NCBI RefSeq assembly: GCF_009905375.1
Contig: NC_133650.1
Coordinates: forward strand, 140,857,135 to 140,921,134
Direction: 5' to 3'
Source of the DNA: Apium graveolens
Taxonomy: Eukaryota; Streptophyta; Magnoliopsida; Apiales; Apiaceae
Length of the DNA: 64,000 nt
Both the position numbers and the translations under genes were made by a program. Numbering within the stretch: position 1 is the first letter of the stretch; each line of letters starts with the position of its first letter. The notes under the pieces were generated by a model. It did no database searches. It was not told the origin of the DNA and saw only the letters and a list, made by a program, of their open reading frames with translations. Positions 33,457 through 44,580 of this stretch are shown one piece after another.

Positions 33457-34143
33457 GCGCCTGAGATAGAGGACCCTGAGATGTTCGAGCGTGAGCATGA
33501 TGAGGCATTGCTAGATGTTGAGGATCAGGAGGAGCCTGAGATGGAGGAGGATGAGAAGGACCCCTCAGAGGAGTCAGAGACAGAGGTTATTGCTATTCCA
33601 GATGAGGAGGACCCGGATGAGGTCCCAGTAGCTGAGGAGCGTGTTGGATCTATGGTAGTGTATGCTGGTATCCCTTTACCCACACTTCCGGTGGTCAGAG
33701 CCCCTACCCCTCCACCACTATCTTGGATTCCTGATGATGACAGCTCAGAGACCCATACTTCCGAGCCTAGGCAGACCGAGGAGGCACCCTCAGCGGCTCC
33801 GAATTCACCACCTCTTGATCCTGCCCACAGGCAGTCTTCGTTAGCTCATGGATATGTTCAGGATGTATTGAGGACCCGAGTGGCTGTTGCCGAGGGCCGA
33901 CTAGATGAGGCCAGGAGGGAGTTGGATGCAGAGAGGGCGGGTAGGCGTACCCGAGCTTATGAGACCAGGGCTTCTATACCCCGATCCTTGAGGAGGGAGC
34001 TTACGGGGATAGAGCTCACGTCCCGAGCGAGGCTCAGATCGCTCCAGGGGGACAGGCATGGTAGGATCTCCAGGCGGCAGGCCGACTATATCTTCCGTCG
34101 TGCGATGGAAAGGGTTTGGGAGCTGACCCGCTCCGGTGTGTGA
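33457..34143 (+). CDS. T3 accessory ORF upstream of gag (proposed exon 2), function unknown
   Basis: This frame opens directly after the acceptor-like TGTAG and runs 228 codons to TGA 34141-34143; its first ATG is at 33481. The N-terminal third is very acidic (EDQEEPEMEEDEKDPSEESETE). A Pro-rich middle follows (LPTLPVVRAPTPPPLSWIP). The C-terminal half is Arg-rich and helical (VLRTRVAVAEGRLDEARREL, SLRRELTGIELTSRARLRSL, FRRAMERVWELTR), compatible with a coiled coil or nucleic-acid binding. I recognise no family. It is fully open while the neighbouring gag-pol carries three stops. It sits exactly where T1 and T4 carry their pre-gag ORFs. The alternative is an independently translated leader ORF. 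Confidence 0.65.
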   Translation, partial: APEIEDPEMFEREHDEALLDVEDQEEPEMEEDEKDPSEESETEVIAIPDEEDPDEVPVAEERVGSMVVYAGIPLPTLPVVRAPTPPPLSWIPDDDSSETHTSEPRQTEEAPSAAPNSPPLDPAHRQSSLAHGYVQDVLRTRVAVAEGRLDEARRELDAERAGRRTRAYETRASIPRSLRRELTGIELTSRARLRSLQGDRHGRISRRQADYIFRRAMERVWELTRSGV

Positions 34144-34554
34144 TTCAGGATTGATGATGGAATAGTCTAGTTGTCTAGTTAGCCGAGGCCTTAGTAAGAG
34201 CCAATTTTCCGGGATAGTTGACTTGTATATAGCATCCCTTTTTCTGACTAGACATATAGACTCTTGTGTATCACTTTTGGGATAGATGACTGTAGCACTG
34301 TTGTACTTTTGACCAGATCAAACTATGTATTCTCGCATTATGTATATATTTGTTTCCTTTCAGTTCAGTTCCATAGTAACGGGATCACTGTTTTATCATT
34401 ATTATTACTGCACTTCGTATTAGAACCTTCTTAAAATAATAGAATTGCGATATACGTTCTCCCCATTATAAGAGCTGTGCAAGGCACAATGTTGTGTATG
34501 ATTGTGACATAACGTTGAATTTTCCCAATAATTGTTTTTATTATTATCAGAATC
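34144..34554 (+). other. T3 leader between accessory ORF and gag
   Basis: About 410 AT-rich bases without a supported ORF, ending at the gag ATG in the context AGAATCATGCC. Nothing else recognisable. Confidence 0.6.
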
Positions 34555-37029
34555 ATGCCGCCAAGAAAGATTGGAACTAGGGCGAACCCTGGATCTGAGG
34601 ACCAGGGAAGCCGTAATCAGGACAATAGAAACCAAGAACACAGTGAAGAGGAAGATGAGGATTATATGGAACAGGATGACTCCCTGTATGAAGAGGAAGA
34701 GGAAACATATGATGTTGAGGGATTTGAGATAGAGGCTGAAGAAGGAGAAACCGAGGTTGAGCAACCAGTACCAAACCCAGGCATGGATCCCATGAGCCAG
34801 TTCATGCAACTCCTAAGGCAGAATTTGGAACGTCAACCCAACCCACCCCCTCAAGGAAGTAACAATGCAGTGGCAAACTCTTTCAGGGCTTTTAAGTCCC
34901 TTAAGCCCCCTGAGTTCCACGGATCAGCCGACCCAGTTGAGGCAAGGGCATGGTTAAAGGAAATGGAGAAATCTTTTGAGATTTTGAGTATCGATGAGGC
35001 ACAGAAAACTGTATTTGCTACCTACCTTCTGAAAGGAGAAGCTAACTACTGGTGGGAGGCCAAGAAAAACATGGAGACAGATGCTATTATAACCTGGGAG
35101 AGATTTAGTCAGTTGTTTCTGGGGAAGTATTTCCCGAGGTTTATGGAAAACCAGATGGAGCTCAAGTTCTTGGAGCTAAAGCAGAATAACTTGTCTGTAG
35201 CAGAGTACGAAGCGAAATTTACTGAGTTATCAAGGTTTGTGCCGGAGTTTGTGAGCACCGAGGAAAAGAAAGCTAGGAGGTTTCAGCAGGGACTGAAACC
35301 GTGGATTCAGAATAGGGTGGCAATCCTTGAGCTTACGGACTATGCCACTCTGGTGCAAAAGGCAACGATTGTAGAAGTTGGAAGTGAACAGATGCAGAAG
35401 GAAAGAGAGAATAAAGGAATAAAGAGGAAAAGTATGAGCATGGGTGGAGGTTCCGCAGGAAGGAGCTTCCCAACTAGATTTAATCGAGGAGTAGTGTCCC
35501 TGCCAGGAAGGAACACTGGGTTTAAGTGGCCAATGAGTGTGAGTGTGAGCCAGGGCGGCCAGAAGTCAAGAATGTCCAATTCCAACCAGTCTCGACCCCC
35601 ATTGCCAGCCTGTAACATATGTGGAAGGAATCACACTGGGGAGTGTAAAGAAAGGCCAGTAACCTGTTTTAAGTGCGGTCGGGAAGGCCACTACTCAAAT
35701 AAATGCCCTTCGTCAGCCCCTGCCGTCGTTCCAACCACCAATTGTCATCGGTGTGGACGCCCGGGTCATTGGAAGAGGGAATGCCCAATGAACAAACCAG
35801 CAGCTTCGGGAGCAAGCAAGGCTGCTTCTAATAAGCCACCTACTGCGAGGACTTTCAACATGACAGTCCAGGATGCTATGAAAGATTCAGATGTGATAGC
35901 AGGTACCCTTTCTCTAAATTCAGTCAGTGCAAATGTTTTATTTGATTCGGGAGCAACTAAATCTTTTATATCAAGGGACTTTGCGCGTAAGTTAAGACTT
36001 AAGGCTAAACCCTTGATAGAACCCTTACAAGTAGAAATAGCCAATCATGAAATTATTCCTGTTAACCAGATTCACCCCGCCTGTGAGATAGGCATAGGGG
36101 AACAATCTTTCAGTGTTGATCTGATTCTTTTTAAATTAGGGGAGTTTGATGTGATTTTGGGAATGGACTGGCTATCTAGCAACGATGCTCAGATAGACTG
36201 TAAAGGGAAGAAAGTTAAGTTAAATATCCCCGGGAAGAAAGAAGTTATATTTAGAGGAAAGAGGCAGACGCAGAAATTTTTGACTATGGCCCAGGCCAAA
36301 AGGATGCTACGAAAAGGAAGTGAGGCTTACCTAGCCTATGTGGTGGACACGCAGAAGGAGGTGCCCAACTTACAAGATATTCCAGTAGTCAACGAATTTG
36401 AAGATGTATTCCCCCAAGACCTTCCGGGATTACCACCCGATAGAGTGATTGAATTTGCTATTGAGTTGGCCCCAGGGACGGCGCCAGTTTCAAAAGCACC
36501 TTACCGGTTAGCCCCGTTAGAAATGAAGGAATTAGCTATCCAATTGCAGGAACTCTTGGATAAGGGTATGATAAGACCCAGTGTGTCTCCGTGGGGAGCA
36601 CCAGTTTTATTTGTTAAGAAGAAAGATGGGAGCATGAGGTTGTGCATAGACTATCGAGAGTTGAACAAGCTAACCATAAAGAACAGGTACCCATTGCCTA
36701 GAATAGACGATCTGTTCGACCAGCTAAAGGATGCTGTTTATTTTTCCAAGATCGACCTGAGAACTGGATATCACCAACTAAAGATTAAACCCGAAGATAT
36801 TTCCAAGACAGCGTTCCGTACCAGGTATGGGCATTATGAGTTCTTGGTAATGTCCTTTGGATTAACCAACGCCCCAGCGGCTTTCATGGATTTAATGAAT
36901 AGAGTATTTAAGAAGTACTTGGACAAGTGTGTGATAGTTTTTATCGATGATATTTTGATCTACTCAAGGACTGAGGCAGAACATGCAGAGCATTTGAGGA
37001 TAGCTCTAGGAATACTCAGAGAGGAGTAG
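34555..37029 (+). pseudogene. T3 gag, protease and most of reverse transcriptase
   Basis: The 824-codon frame starts [10 protein letters not shown]. An acidic leader (about 28-70) precedes the capsid region (about 105-265: [48 protein letters not shown]). Three knuckles follow at about 353-364 ([12 protein letters not shown]), 371-384 ([14 protein letters not shown]) and 397-410 ([14 protein letters not shown]). The protease has [10 protein letters not shown] near 462 and ILGMDWL near 534. RT spans from about 640 with [19 protein letters not shown] and FIDD at 796-799. TAG at 37027-37029 ends it, 25 codons past the RT active site; a C-to-T change in CAG (a CHG site) would explain it. Confidence 0.96.
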
Positions 37030-37962
37030 TTATATGCCAAATTCTCGAAGTGTGAATTCTGGCGGAATGAAGTACAGTTTTTAGGACATGTGATCAATAA
37101 AGAAGGAGTATAGGTCGACCCCTCCAAGATAGAGGCGGTCTCAAATTGGGAAAGGCCAACCACACCCACAGAGGTAAGGAGTTTCATAGGATTGGCCGGC
37201 TACTATCGTAGATTTGTACAGGACTTTGCGAAGATCGCAGCCCCTTTGACACGACTTACTCGTAAGACAGAGAAGTTTGAATGGATGGAGAAATGCGAGA
37301 ACAGTTTTCAGGAATTAAAGAAAAGGTTGATAACGGCTCCGGTATTGGCATTGCCGGACGGAAAAGGAGATTTTGTGATATATAGTGACGCGTCGCACAA
37401 AGGATTAGGATGTGTGCTTATGCAGCACGGTAGAGTTATTGCGTATGCGTCGAGACAATTGAAGGAATACGAGGTTAGATATCCTACTCATGACCTTGAG
37501 CTCGCGGCAATAGTATTTGCTTTAAAAATTTGGAGGCACTACTTGTATGGAGAGAAGTGCGAGATTTTCACAGACCATAAGAGCCTCAAGTACATATTTA
37601 CGCAGAAAGAGCTCAACATGCGCCATAGGAGATGGTTAGAACTAATCAAGGACTATGATTGTGAGATTCTCTATCATCCAGGGAAAGCCAATGTGGTGGC
37701 TGATGCCCTTAGTAGAAAGGAAAGACTCAGAATGATAACGACTTCGGAAGAATTAATGAGAGATTTTGAGAGAATGGAAATAGAAGTAAAGGTAACCGGA
37801 ATCGGAACTGAAAAGCTTTTTGAGATCTCAATGCAGCCAGAGTTATTGGAAAAGATCAGATTGTGCCAGGAGAAAATAATGAATGATGGCAGAGAGTCAA
37901 TGACTGGAGAGGAGATCCATACTGAGAAAGATGATAAAGGGATAATGAGGTACTCCTACTGA
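37030..37962 (+). pseudogene. T3 reverse transcriptase end, RNase H and integrase N-terminus
   Basis: The same frame continues: [18 protein letters not shown] ends the RT fingers/thumb region, with a second TAG at 37111-37113. RNase H follows with [16 protein letters not shown], the [14 protein letters not shown] helix, [11 protein letters not shown] and ADALSRK. The integrase linker runs to a TGA at 37960-37962. All RNase H catalytic acids that can be located (SDAS, LELA, TDHK, VVADAL) are kept. The two stops prevent a full Gag-Pol from this copy unless read through. Confidence 0.95.
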
Positions 37963-39264
37963 ATTTGTGTTCCGAATGTTCAAGAACTTAAAGATGAGAT
38001 TTTGGATGAAAGCCATAGTTTAAGGTATTCCATTCACCCAGGCAGTACCAAGATGTATAGGGATTTGAAGGAATATTACTGGTGGCCCAACATGAAGAGG
38101 GACGTAGCAGAATGGGTAAACAAGTGTTTGACTTGCCAAAGAGTAAAGGCAGAGCACCAGAGACCCAGTGGACTTTTGCGACCCCTGGAGATTCCCGAAT
38201 GGAAATGGGAACAGATAGCGATGGATTTTGTTGTAGGCTTGCCAAGGACGAAAGCCAATCACGACGCCATTTGGGTAATTATAGACCGACTGACAAAGTC
38301 AGCTCATTTCATTCCTATCAATGAGAGATACACAGTCGATAGACTGGTGGACATTTACCTTAAGGAAATAGTGACGCGACATGGAGTCCCAGCGTCCATT
38401 ATCTCAGACCGAGACCCTAGGTTCAACTCCAGATTTTGGAGGAGCTTTCAGGAGTTTGCGGGGACCAAGTTAAATATGAGTACCGCGTACCATCCCCAAA
38501 CGGATGGACAGAGTGAAAGGACCATCCAGACACTAGAGGATATGTTGAGAGTCTGTGCAATAGACCTTAAAGGAAGTTGGGATGATCACCTGCCGTTGAT
38601 CGAGTTTTCTTATAACAATAGCTTTCATGCTAGCATCGGAATGCCGCCTTATGAGGCCCTGTACGGAAGAAGGTGTCGATCTCCCTTATACTGGGATGAA
38701 GTAGGAGAGCGGAAGATGCTCGGACCCGAAGTGGTCCAAAGGACCAAAGATATAGTGGATCTTATCAGAGGGCGACTTGTAGCAGCCCAAGACAGACAAA
38801 AGAAATATGCAGACCTAGCCCGGAAGGACAAGGAATATGAAGTAGGGGACTTAGTACTGCTGAAAGTATCCCCTTGGAAGGGATTAATGAGGTTCGGAAA
38901 GAAAGGAAAACTAAGCCCAAGATACACTGGACCTTTTGAGATATTAAGACGGATTGGAAAGTTAGCTTACGAGCTAGCCCTACCCCCTAATTTGCAACAA
39001 GTTCATAATGTGTTCCATGTGTCAATGCTAAGGAGGTATCATCGGGATGCCAGGCATATAGTGGAGTACGAGCAGGTGGATATGCAGCCAGATCTAACTT
39101 ACGTGGAGAAGCCAGTAAGGATTATGGATAAGAAGGAGCAGGTGCTTCGGAACAAAGTGATCAAGCTAGTCAGAGTACTATGGCAGAATCATAATGTGGA
39201 AGAATCAACTTGGGAACTAGAGAGCACAATGCTAGAAAAGTACCCCCATTTGTTTTCTGTTTGA
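37963..39264 (+). pseudogene. T3 integrase with chromodomain
   Basis: This is the same frame after TGA 37960. The HHCC zinc region ([23 protein letters not shown]) leads into the core with all three catalytic acids: MDFVVGLPR, ISDRDPRF and [11 protein letters not shown]. The segment [20 protein letters not shown] is the GPF/Y-like part. The C-terminal chromodomain-like tail carries IKLVRVLWQN and [10 protein letters not shown] and stops at TGA 39262-39264, about 20 bases before the polypurine tract. The catalytic part looks functional in itself. As in T1, this is the chromatin-reading arm of the element. Confidence 0.96.
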
Positions 39265-39284
39265 TTCCGGGACGGAATCCTTTT

Positions 39285-39297
39285 AAGGAGGGGAGAC
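39285..39297 (+). promoter_or_regulatory. T3 polypurine tract
   Basis: AAGGAGGGGAGAC directly precedes TGTAATAACCCC of the 3' LTR. Confidence 0.92.
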
Positions 39298-41508
39298 TGT
39301 AATAACCCCAAAATTTTTCAACTTTTTGTAACCCTTGTGAATAGTGTTTTAGCTGAATGAAGAAACTTTTCACGCCACACTATGTAGGGGTTCTGTTATG
39401 GATATTCTGGGATATTATTAGTACTCTATGAAGTATATAAGTGTATGTAAAGATCGTCAGAATCCAATTCCGAACACTTTGGTTTTTCCCGGAAATCCAC
39501 AAGATACGGAGAGAATTGAGTATAAGGTAACAGGATAAAAAGGATTTAAATTAAAGGATTATAATAGAGGATCATAAAAAGGAATATAATGTATTGAGAA
39601 AGGTTAAGGGAACCTAAGTAATAAGATCCCGGGTATGATCCTTCAAACGATAAACGAGAACGAAAGTTAAGCGAACCGTATAACAGATCAGCGGTCATTA
39701 GGCAAACGATTAGGAAGTTAATCAAAGGGATTAGTGGGAATGATGTCATCCAACCAATAGAAAGAGGACAAGGAAGGGAGGATGACATCATGAGGATGAC
39801 ATAAGCATGACATGGGAAGGAAGGAGGTGTGGTAGCTTTGTAACCACACAATTTCAAGGGCAAGAAGGTAATTGACTAAATCAAATACAAAACAAGTCAA
39901 CCAAGCCAAGTAAAAATCATTCTCATCAAAAATCAAAAAGCAACCAAGGCATTAGTTCTTCATTGCTCTCGGCTTTCTTACTTTTTAAAGGCAAGATTTT
40001 TCAAAATCCAAGATCCAAGCTTCCTAAATTGGTAAGATAATTTCCTAATCATCTTCATGCTTAGTTAGGACTATATCATGAGTTTAAGCCATTAATTCTT
40101 TCTCAATCTTCTTCATTTAATCAAAGAAGAAGACAATGAATAGTGTTTTCAAGTTTTTAACTTGAACTTTTTCTTGTTTTTCTTGAAGATCCAAGCATTC
40201 TTAAGACTTCTCAAAGCTTCTTAAGGCTTCCTAGCTCATCCCACCACTTCAAGGAAGGTATACCATCTCCAAACCCTAGATCCCTATGTATTATAAGATG
40301 ATTTTGATTAGTAGGATGATATTGTAGCTTGTTGTTATGATTTAGAGTTTGGGATTTGGAATGGTAGTGAAATGGAATGGTAATTGTTGTGGTTTTGATT
40401 TAAAGGAACTTAAGTATGATTAAAGTTAAGTTTAGGCATAAGTATGAATGATTAAATTGAATTGGTTGGGGTTGTTATGATGTGATAAGGATGGATGTTG
40501 GTTGTATGTTGGATTTGAGGTTGGTTTGTGGTTGGTTTTGAATGGTTAAAATTGGGAAATCGCGTAAACATAGCCGTCGTAACGTCCGATTTTCCTTGGA
40601 CTGTTTTTGTGCATAGCATTAGGACCCGAGAACCCCCTGCTAGATTATGACCACTGCCATGTTTAGATAGCTCATGTTACGAGCTTCGTTTTGATATGTA
40701 GTTCGTTCGATTCCGATGCACGGTTTAGGAGAAACGACCGTTTCAAGTAACGGCGTTTCGCGAACGAAACTTTTTCCCTCGCCTTACTTTGAAACATAGG
40801 TTAAAGACCAAAAAGGGTTAATTAATGTATGAAACATTTATGGTAAGTGTGTTAGGCAGTTGGTAAGACACTCGCGAAGGAATCGCTTTAAAACTCGTAA
40901 AGGTTAAATTATTAAAAATGGTGGAGCCGCGGGTACCCGAGTGACTTAAGCAAATCAGTGAGCGCAAAACAAGCGTTAGAGTCTAAGATTAGTTAAAGTA
41001 TAGATTTACAAGTGATTTTGGTTTAATTCCAACTTACTTGTTGTTTATAGGTTATCAGACTCGTCCCGAGCCTTTCTCACCCCCAAGTCGCTCAGGCAAG
41101 TATTCTATCCGTTATACTGTTGTTGTGATGTATACACTTGTATATGCATTATCTTGCGATAGATGCATGTTGGTTATTTAGCAAATTCTTGCGATATATT
41201 GTAGCATGTGATATGGTATATATGCATGACTGTTTCATATTCTTGAAATATATATCTGTTGGTTCAGTTGATAATACCTATGCTAGAGGATAGCGGTATC
41301 TTGCATATAACCTTAGTATAGGGACCCAAAGGTGAAAATATTTTCTAAAACCGGGAGTCGAGGATCCCGAGTAGATTTTGTATATATGGATATGGATATA
41401 CATATATATATATATATTTATATATATATATGGTTATAGTTTTCCAAACTATTAATCGAATAAGGTTTATTCGATAACTTTAAACTTTATTTATTATTGA
41501 ATATTATT

Positions 41509-41854
41509 TCGAATATTATTCGAAGGCGTATGACTCCTTTTATTTATTTATCTGAATATTATTTGAATATTCATTCGAGGGCTTATGACTCTTTTATATT
41601 ATTTATTGAATATTATTTGAATATTCATTCGAGGGCTTATGACTCTTTTATATTATTTATTGAATATTATTTGAATATTCATTCGAGGGCTTATGACTCT
41701 TTTATATTATTTATTGAATATTATTTGAATATTCATTCGAGGGCTTATGACTCTTTTATATTATTTATTGAATATTATTTGAATATTCATTCGAGGGCTT
41801 ATGACTCTTTTATATTATTAGTGAATATTATTGAATATTCATTTGAGGATCTAT
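41509..41854 (+). repeat. 54-bp minisatellite in T3 3' LTR
   Basis: Same array, same copy number and same open frame as at 31355-31700. Confidence 0.93.
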
Positions 41855-43029
41855 GACTCCGATTATTTGCTGAAATATATTCTTTATTTTATTAAAGTAT
41901 AAGGTGTTAATAATCAAACTTATTTTCGATTATTCAAATAAAGATAATACTTTCATATAAGTATATCTTTGGTTATTTAATACTCGTTTCAAGTATAAAT
42001 TTTAATACTTCTACTTCAATTATTTTTATAAAGACTATTCTTTATGGGAATATTATTTAAATAATAATATTCGGTCATTTTCTAAATATTCTGGGGACTG
42101 ATTTACTTCATTAAATCAGCTTTACTCCAAACACTCTTTAAAGTGTTTTCGAGTCTTCAAAATGATTTTTAAAAGTCAGAGTGGATCCCAAAACTCTTTT
42201 TTTATATTTAAGATCTTCCTTTTAAGGGGATTTAAATACTCGCTCAAAACCTGGGGAATCCGGCTCTGTGGTGTATTTTATATTCGCAATGAGGTTGCAG
42301 TTTTGATAAATGAATTGATTACTTGCCCAACGTTCGGGAAGTAAGCCCATCTAATTGAGTCGGCATAAGCGACAGGCCGGGGTACGGTCTATTATTGTGT
42401 AAGTGGCTGGGTGGCAGTCCATCAACGCGTGAGGGGCCGGGTAACGGTCTAGCGCGAGGTCCTAATGCGGCCAGGGTGATGACCGGTGAGGAATTCATCC
42501 ATCTACAGTAGAAAAGGTTACTTATTGGTATCTTTGCCTGATCAGCAAGATATCTGGTTTATGCCAAAATTCTTTTCCTTTCCAAAATTCATTGGATGTT
42601 TCAAACTCTGTTCATACTTTACATTACAGAGGTTCCAGGAAATGTTTTAGAGATATATATATGTGGATATATATATATCGGGACTAAATAAAGTATCTCA
42701 TAACTTTTTCATTCAATAATATTTCAAAGATTGAATCTATTCAAGTCTTAACTTGTGGTCTCATCTATGGGATGTTTTTCTTAAAACTTATAATACTTTG
42801 AACGGTGGTAGTTCAAGTAGGTTTATAAATGATATAAGTGTGGTGAAGTATTGGTAACTTCATTCCTTGTTTTTACTTATATCTAGTAAGTAATTATCTT
42901 ACGCATGATAGAGATTCTATTAAGTATCCATTTAGATACTTATATTATTGTTATCACTATGTATTATCTTGCGAGCTGTAAGGCTCACTCTTGCTTTATT
43001 TCTTCATCACACAACAACAGTTAGGAGAG

Positions 43030-43152
43030 ATGGCCAGACTCCAGCAGACCCAGCGCAAGCGCATGGGAAGCGTCCCCCGTCTTCCCGATGATGTTGTGGC
43101 TGCTATAGCTGCAGAGGTAGATCTATTGGTAGATCAGGCATTCTATTTTTGA
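43030..43152 (+). CDS. T3 short LTR ORF, 3' copy
   Basis: The 40-codon ORF of the 5' LTR is repeated here, beginning MARLQQTQRKRMGSVPRLP. Two base changes turn residues 11-12 from HV to RM; a third nearby is silent. In this copy the downstream sequence is Tat gag rather than the T3 leader, so no in-frame exon 2 follows. A transcript started in this LTR could carry the short ORF into the Tat element. Confidence 0.4.
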   Translation: MARLQQTQRKRMGSVPRLPDDVVAAIAAEVDLLVDQAFYF

Positions 43153-43422
43153 GAATCAATTATGTATAATTATAACTTGTGGCAGATAATGGCAATTAAC
43201 TGTAAATTATCAAGTAATCATTTTGGGTTGTAATAATTTTAAATTGTGGATTCAAAGACTTGTACTTATTTCAATTTCATCTCTGAGACTATAACGGGTT
43301 GTGGTGTGTGTTAGTATGGGGTCACAGCATGAGGTTATTTATTATTAATTAAGTGAAGTGATATTGTGGAAAGAAAGACCGTGATAACCCGGATCCCCGA
43401 CCCCGGATCTGGGGGTGTTACA

Positions 43423-43427
43423 CGCGA
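43423..43427. repeat. Target-site duplication CGCGA, right copy
   Basis: Matches 29141-29145 and flanks T3 exactly. Coding text of Tat gag resumes in frame across it. Confidence 0.96.
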
Positions 43428-44580
43428 TTTGGAGGCGCATCAGACCACTAGACCCCCACTACCTCCAAGGGGGAAAAATCCTCCTCCTATCATAGACCTG
43501 GATGGTCCAATACAGAGAAGGGCAGTTGTCTCAAGGGCTGATCCAAGCAATCTTCTTCCCCTTGGAGATCCTGATGATCCTACTCCACCATTCACTGAAG
43601 AGATAATTAATGCCCATATCTCAAGGAAGTTTAAGATGCCCACTATCAAAGCCTATGATGGCACGGGAGATCCCGCTAATCACGTCAGGACATTCTTTAA
43701 TGCACTGTTGTTGTAGCCCGTGAATGATGCTATTAAGTGTCGGGCCTTTCCTCAAACCTTGTCGGGTATGGCTCAAAGATGGTATAATCGTTTACCCCCG
43801 AACTCTATCGGGTCCTTCAGAGAATTAAGTCAGGCTTTTATTAAGCAGTTTATCAGCGAGAGAGTGCATGAGAAAAGTTCAGCATCCCTCATGAGCATTG
43901 TGCAGGGAGCGATGGAATCCTTGAGAGACTACCTGAATCGCTTTACCAAGGAAGCTTTAAAAGTCCCGGACCTTGATGACAAGGTTGCTATGATAGCACT
44001 GCAACAAGGAACTAGGGACGAGTTCTTCAAGATGTCTTTGGCCAAGCGCCCCCCTGAAAGCATGTTGCAGCTCCAAGATAGGGCCGGGAAGTACATCAAA
44101 GTGGAGGAGAGCATGAGGAAGACATTAGTAAATAACGAGCCCATTGGAGGCAAGAAGCGGAAAACTGATCTGGAATATATTGCTAAGGACAAATATCCCA
44201 GAACTGAGTAAAACCCTGATTCAACCCCAAAGAAGGGAGGACCTGGGCAAAATTTCACTGAATATTCCAAGTTGAATGCTCCTAGAAGCCAAATCTTGAT
44301 GGAGATCGAGAAAGATCGAGATATTCGTTGGCCTAAACCCTTGAAGGATGATCCTGCCAAGTAAGATAAGAGCAAGTATTGTAGATTTCACAAAGATGTT
44401 GGTTATGACAACGATGAGTGTAGACAACTGAAAGATGAAATTGAGTTCCTTATTCGAAAAGGAAGATCGAACAAATACACTGGGGAAGGAGGAGATATGA
44501 CTAATAGTGGGAGAAAGAACTTTGAAGATCGTAGGAGGGACCAAGATGATCGAGGTTGGAATCCCTAGCCTAGGGGACCG
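43428..44580 (+). pseudogene. Tat gag, C-terminal part
   Basis: Gag resumes after T3 with LEAHQTTRPPLPPRG and the capsid text FKMPTIKAYDGTGDPANHVRTF, WYNRLPPNSIGSFRELSQAFIKQF and ESLRDYLNRFTKEAL. A zinc-binding-like segment (KYCRFHKDVGYDNDECRQLKDEIE) lies near 44375-44440. Stops interrupt the single frame at 43714-43716 (TAG), 44209-44211 (TAA), about 44362 (TAA) and about 44566 (TAG). Each fits a transition in a Gln codon or a similar single change. The frame itself is unshifted from the gag ATG at 28682, apart from T3. Confidence 0.9.

Larger units (their letters stand above)
29146..43422 (+). mobile_element. Ty3/gypsy chromovirus, Tekay type (element T3), complete, 14.3 kb
   Basis: Both LTRs (4123 and 4125 bp), primer-binding site, accessory ORF, one continuous gag-pol frame, polypurine tract and CGCGA target duplication are present. 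I counted about eighteen substitutions and one 2-bp AT indel between the LTRs by eye (about 0.4%), so this is the youngest insertion whose ends can be compared. The gag-pol frame has no frameshift but three stops (37027, 37111, 37960). It could be mobilised only with help from intact relatives. Confidence 0.96.
39298..43422 (+). repeat. T3 3' LTR (4125 bp)
   Basis: Nearly identical to 29146-33268. The only length difference is two extra bases in the AT run near 41400. Ends in GGGGGTGTTACA before CGCGA. Confidence 0.96.

Noticed and set aside
34420..34809. 129-codon minus-strand ORF overlapping the start of T3 gag
   Set aside because: A shadow of the gag frame on the opposite strand; gag is clearly the real coding strand.
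37027..37113. Two TAG codons in T3 pol as programmed readthrough
   Set aside because: They lie within the RT domain rather than at a gag-pol boundary, there are two 84 bases apart plus a later TGA, and single transitions explain them.
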